Shown one piece after another: positions 1-9,713 of a stretch of 64,000 bases of DNA. Source of the stretch: Tetrahymena elliotti 4EA (lineage: Eukaryota; Ciliophora; Oligohymenophorea; Hymenostomatida; Tetrahymenidae); contig JH720354.1 of assembly GCA_000231825.2 (NCBI GenBank), positions 100,965 to 164,964 of the forward strand, given 5' to 3'. The notes below the pieces were generated by a model, which ran no database searches, was not told where the DNA came from, and saw only the letters and a program-made list of their open reading frames with translations. The position numbers were made by a program, and so were the translations under genes. Numbering within the stretch: position 1 is the stretch's first letter; the number at the start of each line of letters is the position of its first letter.

Positions 1-249
1 GAATCAAAATTCAGCTAGATGCGCATCTACTGCCTGAAGATAGGATTACTTTTGCATAAAAATTAAAAATTAGGAGAACTAAATGCGTACGAGAATTAAT
101 AATTTTTATGAAGGGCAATTCAGACTTTAAATATTTAAATAATTGGAATATCTGGTAAAAATAAAATTGTAAATAAATTAATCTTTTAGTCGATTTCAAC
201 AAAAGCAATAAAAAGTTTAATATTTTTAGGTATAAATCAATCTTTAATT
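1..249. other. AT-rich 5' flank of the phosphatidylinositol synthase gene
   Basis: No gene is visible here. The stretch is AT-rich with scattered short open frames that carry no recognisable protein signal. It presumably holds the promoter and 5' UTR of the + strand gene starting at 250; no specific element can be named. Confidence 0.5.
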
Positions 250-1129
250 ATGGGCGATAATATCTTTCTTTACATCCCTAACTTGATAGGTAAGCATACA
301 GATTCTAATCATTCATTCTTTATTGTTTATCAAAGAGAATAGCAAAATATTTTATTTCTTATTAAAATTATAGATTATGGACGTGTTGCTTGTATCATCT
401 ACGTTTGTTTCTACTTTAATACGAATCCTTTAATGACTGCTTTTATGTACGCCTTAAGTTAGGCTTTGGATGCCTTTGACGGTATGGCAGCAAGAAAATT
501 CAACTAATGTAATGCTTTTGGTGCAGTCTTAGATATGGTTTGTGATAGAGTCTCCGATGCTATCATGTTAAGTATCTTAGCTCAACTCTATCCCTCTCTT
601 TCTGGTGTTTTCCTTTTAGCTTGTGGTTTAGATATTGGATCTCACTGGTATTAAACTTATTCTACTTAATATTGTGGGGAAGCTCATCATAAAACTGCCA
701 AGACTGAATACAGACTTTTGCACATTTACTACAATGCAAAGGGTTTCCTTTTCACAATGGTTTTGGGAATGGAAGTAAACATTTTAATAATTTTTAAGAA
801 TTCTTTATTTGAAATAATATTATAATGGATCTAATTATTTATTTATAATTTTTAAAGATGTTCTTGGTTAACATGTACTTGAAGGCACATGAACATAATT
901 TGGATGTTCCTGACTGGTTCAAGGTTGTTAATACCAGCTTACTTCTTTTCTCCATTCCTGTTTTCATTTTAAAGAGCGTAATAAATTTCTTTTGTTTAGT
1001 GTTAAAATCAAAATTTTATTATATCTAAATAAAAAATAGTTTATTAGTGTCATTCAATTAATGTCTGCCTCCTAAAAGATTTGCAGACATGAAACCTAAC
1101 TTAAGTTAGAAGCTTCTAAGAAAAAGTGA
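250..1129 (+). CDS. PIS1: CDP-diacylglycerol--inositol 3-phosphatidyltransferase (phosphatidylinositol synthase)
   Basis: Makes phosphatidylinositol from CDP-diacylglycerol and myo-inositol in the ER membrane. Four exons were placed in phase: 250-289, 374-774, 858-977 and 1040-1129, giving 216 aa, close to the ~213 aa of animal and yeast enzymes. The CDP-alcohol phosphatidyltransferase motif DGxxARx8GxxxDxxxD is complete: D49, G50, A53, R54, G63, D67 and D71, with D71 as the presumed catalytic base. The C-terminus, ISVIQLMSAS then a Lys-rich tail ASKKK, resembles that of animal CDIPT. Introns are 84, 83 and 62 nt. In-frame TAA/TAG (for example in ALSQALDAFDG) read as Gln. The start is the first ATG in frame with the conserved N-terminal FLYIPNLI. 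It is convergent with the next gene on the minus strand. The family call is firm; substrate choice (inositol) rests on length and C-terminal likeness. Confidence 0.93.
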
Positions 1130-2063
1130 TTTATCAAAATAGAATTTATAAATTATTTAAAAAGTAAATGTAATTAGTAAAATATTAAAGGTTATTTGTC
1201 TATTAGTGATAGCAAAACACAGATTATTCTGTGAATAAATTTTAATTATTAAGCTTAGAAGTAAATAGAATTTAATATATTCATTTATATTAGTAATTTA
1301 ATAAAAATTTGCAAAAAACTCAATAATAAGGCATTCAAAAATTTCTATGTATTTGTTTTAGACTTTAAATAGAAATAGTTTTTAACATTGAAATTTTCTC
1401 TTCAAGATATTGAAAGTATTTGAGCTAAAAATTTAAAAAGAAATAAAAGAATTTGAAGTTTAAGAGAAAATTGTATTTTAAAAATTAAATTATTTAAAAA
1501 GTAAGAGAATATTAATTAAGAATAAAATTTATTTATTCTATCACCATGGCCACCAACATTAAATACTTGCAATTAATAAATGGAAAAAAACAAACAAAGA
1601 AAAATTACATTTAAAGATAAATTAAGAAACAAAAATTTATCAATTTAATTTATTAAAAATTTTTTTCTTGAAATTTTTTGAAAATGAATGGTTGGTTGAA
1701 AACATTAATTTTTATCTAAAATATTAAAAATTAATTTTTTTTATTTAGTATTTTTAGTTATTAGAATTTTTTTGATTTTGTCAATGAAAATTTTTGAACA
1801 TTCTTTTTACATAACATAATAACTTTATAAAGTAAAAATTAAATAAGAAATATTACCATAAATTAATTTACCAACAAAGTAATTTCTTTCATAATATTAG
1901 TATTGTCTGAAATGAAACAAAATATTTTTGAAAAGGTATTAAATATGAGAAAGATTTATAAATTAAAAATAAAATTAGATTTAATGATATTTATTTTTAT
2001 TAATAAAACTAAATGATAATAAGAATAACCTTTTTTAATATTTTTTTATGTCTCAATCAATAC
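1130..2063. other. AT-rich intergenic gap between convergent genes
   Basis: Both flanking genes end into this gap. It is very AT-rich with long A and T runs. I see no coding frame, RNA gene or repeat I can support; it should hold the two 3' UTRs and poly(A) sites. Confidence 0.5.
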
Positions 2064-5000
2064 TCATTCATTCATTTAAGGATTTGTAAAGCTAAATTGA
2101 AATTTATTTTTATCAGTTGTAGACATTGTATTTTTATTTTCTGATTCTTAATCCCTAGTTGTAGAAGGAGAGTTTTATTTTTCTTAACTTTTATTCCATT
2201 GAAGTTTTTACTAGATTTTTCTGTCTGTAATATTGTGAAAGAACATATCGTATTAAGGGACAGAGGCCTTCATATAATCTTCTTGTTTGTATTCGTTTAG
2301 GTGAGAATCTTAATCACTCAATTCTTAATCCTCAACATACGTTTATACTTGCAGGCTTTCTGAGCCTTCTATACTACTAATTTCTTTGATATCACTGTAG
2401 TTAGATTTTACTCTGCTTCTAGTTTTGATGCTTGAAACAGTTTCAAAACAGTTAGTATTTTTATTTTTGATATTTTACTCTGATTTGAATTAATTGGATT
2501 AATAGGCTGTAAATCTACTATAGTTCTTGCTTTGTTTTTAACTTAATTCATTTGATTATCTTTTATTTAAATTATTTTGCTGAAGATTTATTTTTTCTAA
2601 GCTTTTGGAAGGCGTTCTAATTCCTATTCTTTTGTTTGGAGTAGATTCTAAAGTTTAAAGTTAAATTACCTAATTTTTCTTCTAAATAGGATTTACATTT
2701 TTTGACTATTTGTTTCTGTATTGTATATTTGCAAATGACTTCTATTTTGATATTGTGTTTTAAAAGTTTATAATTTAGTAAATATTTTGGTTTAATTTTA
2801 TCATTTTGATAATCTGTTTATCCAAAAAATTAGATGTTATTATTTTGTAAATGCGGTTGCTTATTTTAACAGCACTATCACATTTTTTAGAATTCACTTA
2901 AAACCTTATTTAGCTTTATTTTTCCTTATTTTGGGGTGATACATCATCTTAAATTTCTCTTAGCTATTTAAAAATGTGTTCAAGTTCTATCCTTTTAGAT
3001 TCTTTGTCACTTATTTTTTAGTAAGAATCAAGTAATTGCTTAGTATCACTTAAGCTTATTGATGGATAAAATAGTGAACATCTTATTTATTTGATATCTC
3101 TATTAGAATTAACTTTGCAAGTATCACGTAAAGTTGTTACTTTTAATTAATAAATCAAAAAATTAAGAAATAAATAAAGGAATAGAATAGTAATAGTAAT
3201 TAAATAGGTTAAATTTACTGTTTTTTTAGGAGAATTCTTAGAGAGGAACTTACAATTCAAAATTACTTTGATTTTTCTTTTCATTTATTTAGATTACTGG
3301 AGTCACTAGGCTATTAAATATAAGCAACTGATCTTTGTTAAGAAGGAGCATTTTTAATTTTTCTACTTCAAAAAGCTTTTTAGTAATGTAAACAAGGTCC
3401 AAATTTTTTTCAACTTCTTTCCTTGATTTCTAAAAAAGCATATAATCTCTATAGCATTAATCAAAAAAAGTTTCTTCATTTTTTTTGATTAATTTTTTCA
3501 GAAAAAACTTTATTGTTTAAAAGGCAAAAAGAATAAAATTATACTCTACTTTAAATGTAAAGTCTTTAAATATAGAATGCTAAGTTTAGTATTAAGAATG
3601 GCATTCCTATTAGCACTTATACCTACTATCGAGAGTCCCTAAATCATAAACAAAAGTCTCATTCATTATATTTTAATACATAATATGTTGATAATAATAT
3701 TAATAAAGAAAAGCTCCAAAAGAAAATAAAGCAGTGAAAAGTCCTCCTACAAGTGATAAAGAGTTTATCATTATCATTTAAATTTCTTTAGTTTGCATTT
3801 AATAGAAAAATATATTACTGTTCACATTTATTGTTACATTAATCTTAGCTCTATCTTCATTATATGTCATTAAATTTTCTTCGTTTTGAATCCTTGCTCC
3901 TTTGCCAACATCTGTAATTTAGCTTGGAAAAATATAGGTCCCTTATTATTTTCTCAATAAGCTAATCATTTAGTAATTCTATTAATAGCTCCTTTTACTG
4001 TTCTTAAAAAACTAGATTTACCTATTAATTTATTTATTTATTGATTATATTTTAAAAATCTTTATTTTTTTAAAATCATAAAAAATTATTTTAGTAAAAA
4101 ATATAAGGATACATTTTTTAATTAATTTATTTATTGATTTATTTTTGTATTGATGGGTGAGTTAATTAATTAATTAATTTCTAGATTATTTTTATGATGT
4201 AAACAAAGAAAGTGATAATAATATTTTTTATTTTATCAATTAGTTTATGAAGTTCTTTGAATTTATGAAATAATCTAATTAATTCATGATCAAATTTTCT
4301 ATTCTTTTGACTTAATAATTAATATATGGTTGAAAATTTTAGAAAATATCACGAATTGAAAATAAAAATTAAATTCTTGTTAAATGAAATCTTCCCTCTA
4401 TTTTTATTTATTAATTTCTACAGAAACTAGTATTATTCTTATTTAATACTCCTCCATATTATTAAAAATAAAATTATTCTTTTTTAATAATCTAAGCAAA
4501 TTATCATCAGTAAATTTTTTGTAAAAAGAATAATTAGTTTTTTATTTGAACTAAAAAAAATAAATTATTGGAATTATAAATGCTTTTAAATCGCACTTTT
4601 TATTAATTTTTGAGTTAAATAAACTGATAAAGTAGGTGGGATGTAAGTTTTTTTAATTTCTCTTAGCTATTGGTTCTTTTATAAAAAATTCAATCAACTT
4701 ATTCTATTAAAATTCAAATAAGGCCTATAAGTCTTTATTTTACATTGATAAGATAATTTATTCTTTAATAAGACCAGCTTATGCAAAAATTAAAAATTTT
4801 GATAGGCTATATCAAATATTTTCATCTTTTTCTCTAAAATACAGATAAAATCAATTTAAAAAGTATGTTAAAGTAATTACTTTAATTAATAATTTAGTGA
4901 TTATTTGAATTATGTGCCACTTACTTAGTATGAGTCATCATTATATATCAGATTTAAATAAATATTAGTGTTAGGAAATTATTTTTCAAAGTCATTATTA

Positions 5001-5599
5001 TCTAAATCAAATTCTAAGCTTAAATAGGTATAATTTTGTTGATAAAATTAATTTTATAAGTGAAAAGATCCAGATAAACAAAATATTGGGTATTGAACAT
5101 ATTTAAAAGAATCACTAATTGAGTTCTCATTATTGTTATCTGATGAGCACTCTACTATCTAAAGGTTATTATTTTAAATATAATTATTATTATTCTCAAT
5201 ATGTAGAAGTTTAATAGTTGATTTAGGGCCAAATAAATGAGATTATCTGTACTAATTTGACATATATTCTCTAATAATATTATTTTACTATTCTTATTCT
5301 AGTAAGCTATTCTCTAAGCTAATGAAAAAGGCTATTTATATTTCCTTTTCAGTAAGTTAAATCTAATCACTACTGTTTTAAGAGGAATTTATATATGTGA
5401 TATAGTTCTAGTTATCTTATGTCTTCAATTGTTGAATTGTGACTACAAAATAAAAAGTTAGAGCACTTAGAAGGATTAATGAAAATATTCCTCCACAAAT
5501 CGTTCCATTTCTTTTATCATTATGCAACTTAAATTCATAAGGTTTGACTAGATAATCGAAATATATAAGTGCATTTTTTAATTTTTTAAAGCTGTCCAT
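2064..5599 (-). CDS. Two-pass transmembrane protein of a ciliate family with two 'GG' membrane segments; function unknown
   Basis: A phase-consistent model has exons 5599-4699, 4666-4312, 4021-3219 and 3139-2064, giving 1044 aa. An N-terminal cytosolic stub, LIYFDYLVKPYEFKLHND, leads into a first membrane segment at about residues 34-57 (TICGGIFSLILLSALTFYFV). A ~500-residue Asn/Gln-rich middle region follows, probably lumenal or extracellular. A second segment (SLSLVGGLFTALFSFGAFLY) is followed by a basic, Ser/Gln-rich cytosolic tail of ~450 residues. I recognise this layout as a large ciliate family usually annotated only as putative transmembrane protein; no activity is known to me. The intron near 4698-4667 is unusually short (32 nt, or 23 nt with an alternative acceptor), and the intron at 4311-4022 uses a weak donor (GTCAAA). 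These two junctions are the least certain. No close relative lies in the window. Confidence 0.75.
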
Positions 5600-7699
5600 C
5601 CTATATTATAACTTGATTGATTCTTTATTTTTTTTAGAGTATAAAAGCTTTATAATGAATTTAATTAAAGTTTAATAGATATTTGATTCTAAAAAATATA
5701 TGAATAAATAAGTAATCCTTACTGTATTTATATAATAATAATTTAATAAAATAATTTTGGATTTACCAAAAGTTATGTAAAAATAATAAAAAGTTAGCTT
5801 ATTAATATATTTTAATTTTAATGAAGGTATTATTAATATTTATTCCTATTAAGATAAAAAACATCATTTTTTGGTACAAATGTTAATATAACTCTTTGAT
5901 TTATTTTAAATAAAATTTAATTTTTCATTTTTTTAAACAATTTAGTTCCACTAATATCGCACCTGAAAATTACATTTAACTCTTTTATTTATTTAAGTTC
6001 AAATCATAAAGCAAAAATGTTCATCCTTTATTTCTCAATTTTTAGTTTTTTGATTCAACCTCTTTTTAAAAATAAAAAAATATTTTCCCCAGTAAAACTA
6101 TTAATTTTGATTAATTTATTGAGAGATTTTATTTGAAAATTAACTACTTCAAAATTCTATTAAAATCATTTAGAAAAACATTTTTTTTTATTTAATATTA
6201 TTGATACACTATAATTCAAATATCCTTATTAAATAAAAGAAGAATTTTTAATAAGAAGTTAAGATTTTATTTTTTACTTGAATTAAATTAGATATAAATC
6301 CAAGAATATCCATCATTTTTATTACTTAATATCAATTCATTGAAAAAAAAATATTTTATTTTTAAAATTTAATAAAAAATTATTTTACGAATATAAATTA
6401 TAAAAGTCTTTTATTTCTTAAAAACAGCCTTCTTTTTAATTATTAAGAGAGAATTATTAATTATTTTATTAAAATATTTCATTTATGAAATAAATTTCTT
6501 TAAGTAATAAATCCTCTTTTTAAATATTTCTTTCTTATTAATATGATAACTAATCAAAAATATTATTTTTGAAAAGGGCAGACATTAAATTTTATCTTTT
6601 ATTTCTTTTTTTTTAATTATTAAATAAATTGATAATAATACTCTATTCATTTTAATAAAAGGTAAAATTTAATTTTTTAAAACTTAATGTAAAAAATATT
6701 ATTTCAATACAAATACTTTAAGAATTTAAATATTCATTTTATTTTTTGAATAGTATGAGTAAATAAATTGCTTGATATGGTATAATTTTTTTGGTAAATT
6801 TTCAGTAAAGATTTGCTATTGATTATTATTTTTAGTTTCTTTTTCTTTTTTTTTCTTATTTTTATTTTCAATTTTACTTTTTCTAAATTTTTCATGCTTT
6901 TTCTTCTTTTTTTAATTAATATTTTCTTATTTTTTTTTTCTTATTTTTCTGAATTTAATTTTTTCTTCAAAGATCTTGAATTCATTTTTGTAAAAATTAG
7001 TATTAATGGGATTTAATTCTTTCATTTTTGGGAAAAAGAGCATAACTAATTATTCAATTCTTTCATCTGGCTTATTTTTTAATTATTTTTTTTTACATAT
7101 ATGTTTTCACAATTATTACAAAATTAATTATTTTGTAATCAGACTTCCATTTTCACTAAATGAATACTTTACAGAAAAAGTAATAATTTTAGTGTTCTTT
7201 TTTAATAAGAATTTAAAAACTAATTCCACGACTTTCCGTCCCAAATAATATGAGAGATGCAATTTAGAAATATAAGGACAATCTTATTGTGGCATGGATT
7301 TTTGTCTCATTTCCTCCGTATTAAAAACTTATTTCCTAAATATAAGATTGATCTCAATATTTCCTATCACACCTACTCAAATTTGAGGGAATTTTTATTA
7401 GGAATAAGAATTTTTAAAAGGAATAAGAGTTTATTCTTCTATTTAATTTTTCCTATTTTTATAAAAAAATAATGAAGTATCTCTATAATAATCTAATTTG
7501 ACAACTTTTTTTGTTTAAATCTTTCTGTGATAATTTAAGAGTCTATGTTAAGCTATCATAATTAGATTAAAATTTATTTTATAAATTAAAGTAAATAAAA
7601 AAACTTAGTTGTTAAGAGATTATTTTTTTAGTAGTGGATGTATCATCATTTATTTTAATCTTTGATATTGTATTTTCTTATATGGCATTTTATTTTTAA
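5600..7699. other. Long AT-rich intergenic region, no supportable gene
   Basis: Mostly homopolymeric A/T sequence upstream of the minus-strand gene at 5599. Between about 6813 and 7472 several open frames occur on the + strand, rich in Phe, Leu and Ile. With TGA as the only stop in DNA this AT-rich, such frames arise by chance, and none shows a domain, a Gln-codon pattern or a splice structure like the real genes nearby. About 7220-7400 is slightly less AT-rich and could be a decayed remnant. Confidence 0.4.
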
Positions 7700-8160
7700 T
7701 CTATTATTTGCTTTTCATAAAATAAAATTAAATATTTTTGTATTTTTTGTTATCTAATAAATCTTATTGCTTTTTTGGAGTTAGAATTTATTTAGTTTTG
7801 TCTTTGTTTAGAATTGCTTTCAAATTGTATTAAATCTGCATTTTGAATTAGAAATTGTATTTTCTAAAAGGGAACCTCATTTATTTTATTATCAGCTTTT
7901 CATATAATATTAATATAATTTTAGTTTGTTTTTTAAAATAAATCTTATAGCTTATTTCTTAGGAGGATTAATCTATTTATTTCTATATGTCTCTCTATTT
8001 AAATGCCTTTTATTGTGCTTTTTTCTATTTAATATGAGTACTTAGGATATTAATTATGGTTTATAATCTTTTATTTGCTTTCAATAAAATTTTATAAATT
8101 AGGTATTATTTATTTTAGAAATAAATTTTATCATTTTTTGAGAACTTGAAATTTATTGAA
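7700..8160. repeat. Degenerate ~182-bp tandem repeat, about 2.5 units
   Basis: Three regularly spaced blocks share the same order of short motifs. A GCTTTTCATA-like motif occurs at 7710, 7895 and 8077 (third copy GCTTTCAATA). An AAATAAATCTTATxGCTT-like motif follows ~50 nt later in the first two units and more weakly in the third. Then comes a GGA-containing motif: GGAGTTAGAATTTATTTA, then GGAGGATTAATCTATTTA, then GAGAACTTGAAATTTATT. Spacing is 181-185 bp. Similarity is moderate and the background is AT-rich, so this is a visual call. The array lies immediately upstream of the first structured RNA candidate. Confidence 0.45.
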
Positions 8161-8239
8161 ATTATAAGTTAGGCTAAAAGGAATATATTTGCATATAAAA
8201 TCGTTTTAATAAAGATAAAGTTAGTAAATATCTAAGAAA

Positions 8240-8327
8240 AAGTATCTTTATAACTTCGGGAACGGATGGCAAATAAACTGGCTATAAAGATTTCCTTAAA
8301 GAATTCGAATAAGTTATAAAGATACTT
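8240..8327 (+). ncRNA. Structured small RNA candidate, copy 1 (perfect 17-bp terminal helix)
   Basis: Positions 8240-8256 (AAGTATCTTTATAACTT) are the exact reverse complement of 8311-8327, closing a 17-bp helix around a 54-nt core. The core begins with a block (TAACTTCGGGAACGGATGGC, 8251-8270) that is identical in a second copy 490 bp downstream, although the surrounding DNA differs. Outer helix bases differ between the copies but stay paired (see copy 2), which is evidence for selection on RNA structure. A shared TCTTTGCATTT tract follows the helix and could be the 3' end. I do not recognise the family: it lacks tRNA, C/D-box, H/ACA, SRP, telomerase RNA or spliceosomal RNA hallmarks. The strand is inferred from the shared upstream element and the U-rich 3' flank. 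Confidence 0.6.
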
Positions 8328-8731
8328 CTTCTTTGCATTTTCTATTTACGTTTATAGTTATTAAAAGTCATTTTATTTAAATATATTTTCATCACTCTCT
8401 CAAGAAAGCTTTACTCTTTCAGTCATTTAGATCTAATTTATTTAATGATTAAAAATTCTTTAATTATGTATGAATTTAATGAGATAAAATGAAGATAATT
8501 AATTTGAATTTCTAAATTTTATATTTTATATACTTATTCTTAGTAAAGTAATTTAAAAAATGAATCTTATTTAATTTTAAAGGAAGTAAATGAGTCGCAA
8601 TTACCTTTTTTTTTTTGAAAGACTTCATCATTTCACACTCATTTTTAAATATTGTCTTAGAAATCAATAAAACCTATCAAATCATAAGAGTAAGATTTTA
8701 AAGAAGCTAAATTTAGCAAATATCATAGATG
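8328..8731. other. Spacer between the two structured RNA candidates
   Basis: AT-rich spacer without a coding frame I can support. Its last ~30 bases carry an element (TTTAGCAAATATC near 8712-8724) that matches the one in front of copy 1 (GTTAGTAAATATC near 8220-8232), 7-8 bases before each predicted helix, so it may be a promoter element. Confidence 0.45.
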
Positions 8732-8817
8732 GAGCTTCTCTATAACTTCGGGAACGGATGGCAGAAGTTGGATTAAAATGTCTCTCCTTAAATTTCGGTG
8801 AGTTATAAAGGAAGCTC
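8732..8817 (+). ncRNA. Structured small RNA candidate, copy 2
   Basis: Second member of the pair. GAGCTTC at 8732-8738 pairs with GAAGCTC at 8811-8817, and TATAACT at 8741-8747 pairs with AGTTATA at 8801-8807, separated by a small internal loop. Compared with copy 1, the outer seven pairs are almost wholly different in sequence (AAGTATC/GATACTT there) yet remain fully complementary: several compensatory changes. Conserved unpaired or internal blocks are TAACTTCGGGAACGGATGGC (8743-8762), CTCCTTAAA (8784-8792) and TTTCGG (8793-8798). TCTTTGCATTT again follows the helix (8819-8829). Function and family are unknown to me. The pattern fits a duplicated RNA gene better than a mobile element, because nothing else around it is repeated. 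Confidence 0.6.
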
Positions 8818-9713
8818 ATCTTTGCATTTACTTTTTTCGTTTATCAATTATAAAATCAATTTTATGATTTTCTTAACTTTAAATCCTTCTAAGATTATAG
8901 TACCAATTCTTTTCATAGTATACTAGACCATGAATTAAGCTTATAGCCTATCAAGAAATTTAAATGCTTTAAAATTCATAATATGATTCTTTTCATTTCA
9001 TTTATTCTCTTTGTTTATCTAATTTATTTAATTATTTTTTTCAAAAAACACTATCAAAAAGGATTTGCCGTTAAAAATTCAATTATCATCAAACATAAAG
9101 TAAAAATTTAAAAGAAAAATCCAATCAAATCTTAAAAAAATATCAAAGATATTTATTATTCTTTACTTCTCTATATATAATTCATTTTTTCATTTACTTA
9201 CTAAAAGAATATCAAAACCCTTTAATCATATTAGTATGGCTAATTGTAAAATATTCATTGCAAAAATACCCAAATGATTTTATAATAAAAAATTTTATTT
9301 TCATTTTTATTTTAAAATTGGGATTTCTAGGCAATAATTCAAAAATATTTTCTATTTTTTCCAAATAATAAAAATAAAATTATTACTTGTAAAAGTAAAC
9401 AATAAACAAATACTTACCTATTATTTTATTTTTTTTAATAATAAAATAAAATTTTCAGTAAAATTTGAGTGATATCAAAAAGCTAGTATATTAGATTATA
9501 AATTAAAAAATTATTATAATCCATTAAAAAATATTGGATTTGTTTGTTTAAAAATAAAATTGAAGTATCATATATTAAATAGAATGGAAAACAAGAAGAA
9601 AAGCAATGGATAATATAAATTGTTTAAATCTAATAATTTATTATCTTTAATACTTTATTGAGATATTTATAACCTTAAAAATAAATTAACAATCACATTT
9701 TTTAAAGAAATAA
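8818..9713. other. AT-rich intergenic gap upstream of the gene at 9714
   Basis: No coding frame or RNA gene visible beyond the 3' flank of the structured RNA candidate. A/T-rich with many short A and T runs; presumably contains the promoter and 5' UTR of the next + strand gene. Confidence 0.45.

Noticed and set aside
11..208. Minus-strand frame at the window start
   Set aside because: A/T-rich, no recognisable protein feature, lies in the 5' flank of the PIS gene.
4150..4180. TTAATTAATTAATTAA tetranucleotide run as a regulatory site
   Set aside because: Sits in a predicted intron, and such runs are common in DNA of this composition.
6813..7472. Three + strand open frames rich in Phe/Leu/Ile
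   Set aside because: Expected by chance in T-rich DNA with one stop codon; no domain, no Gln-codon pattern, poly-T composition.
8240..8817. Structured repeats as inverted-repeat transposon (MITE) copies
   Set aside because: No target-site duplication is visible, the terminal arms differ between copies while the interior is conserved, opposite to the pattern of MITEs.
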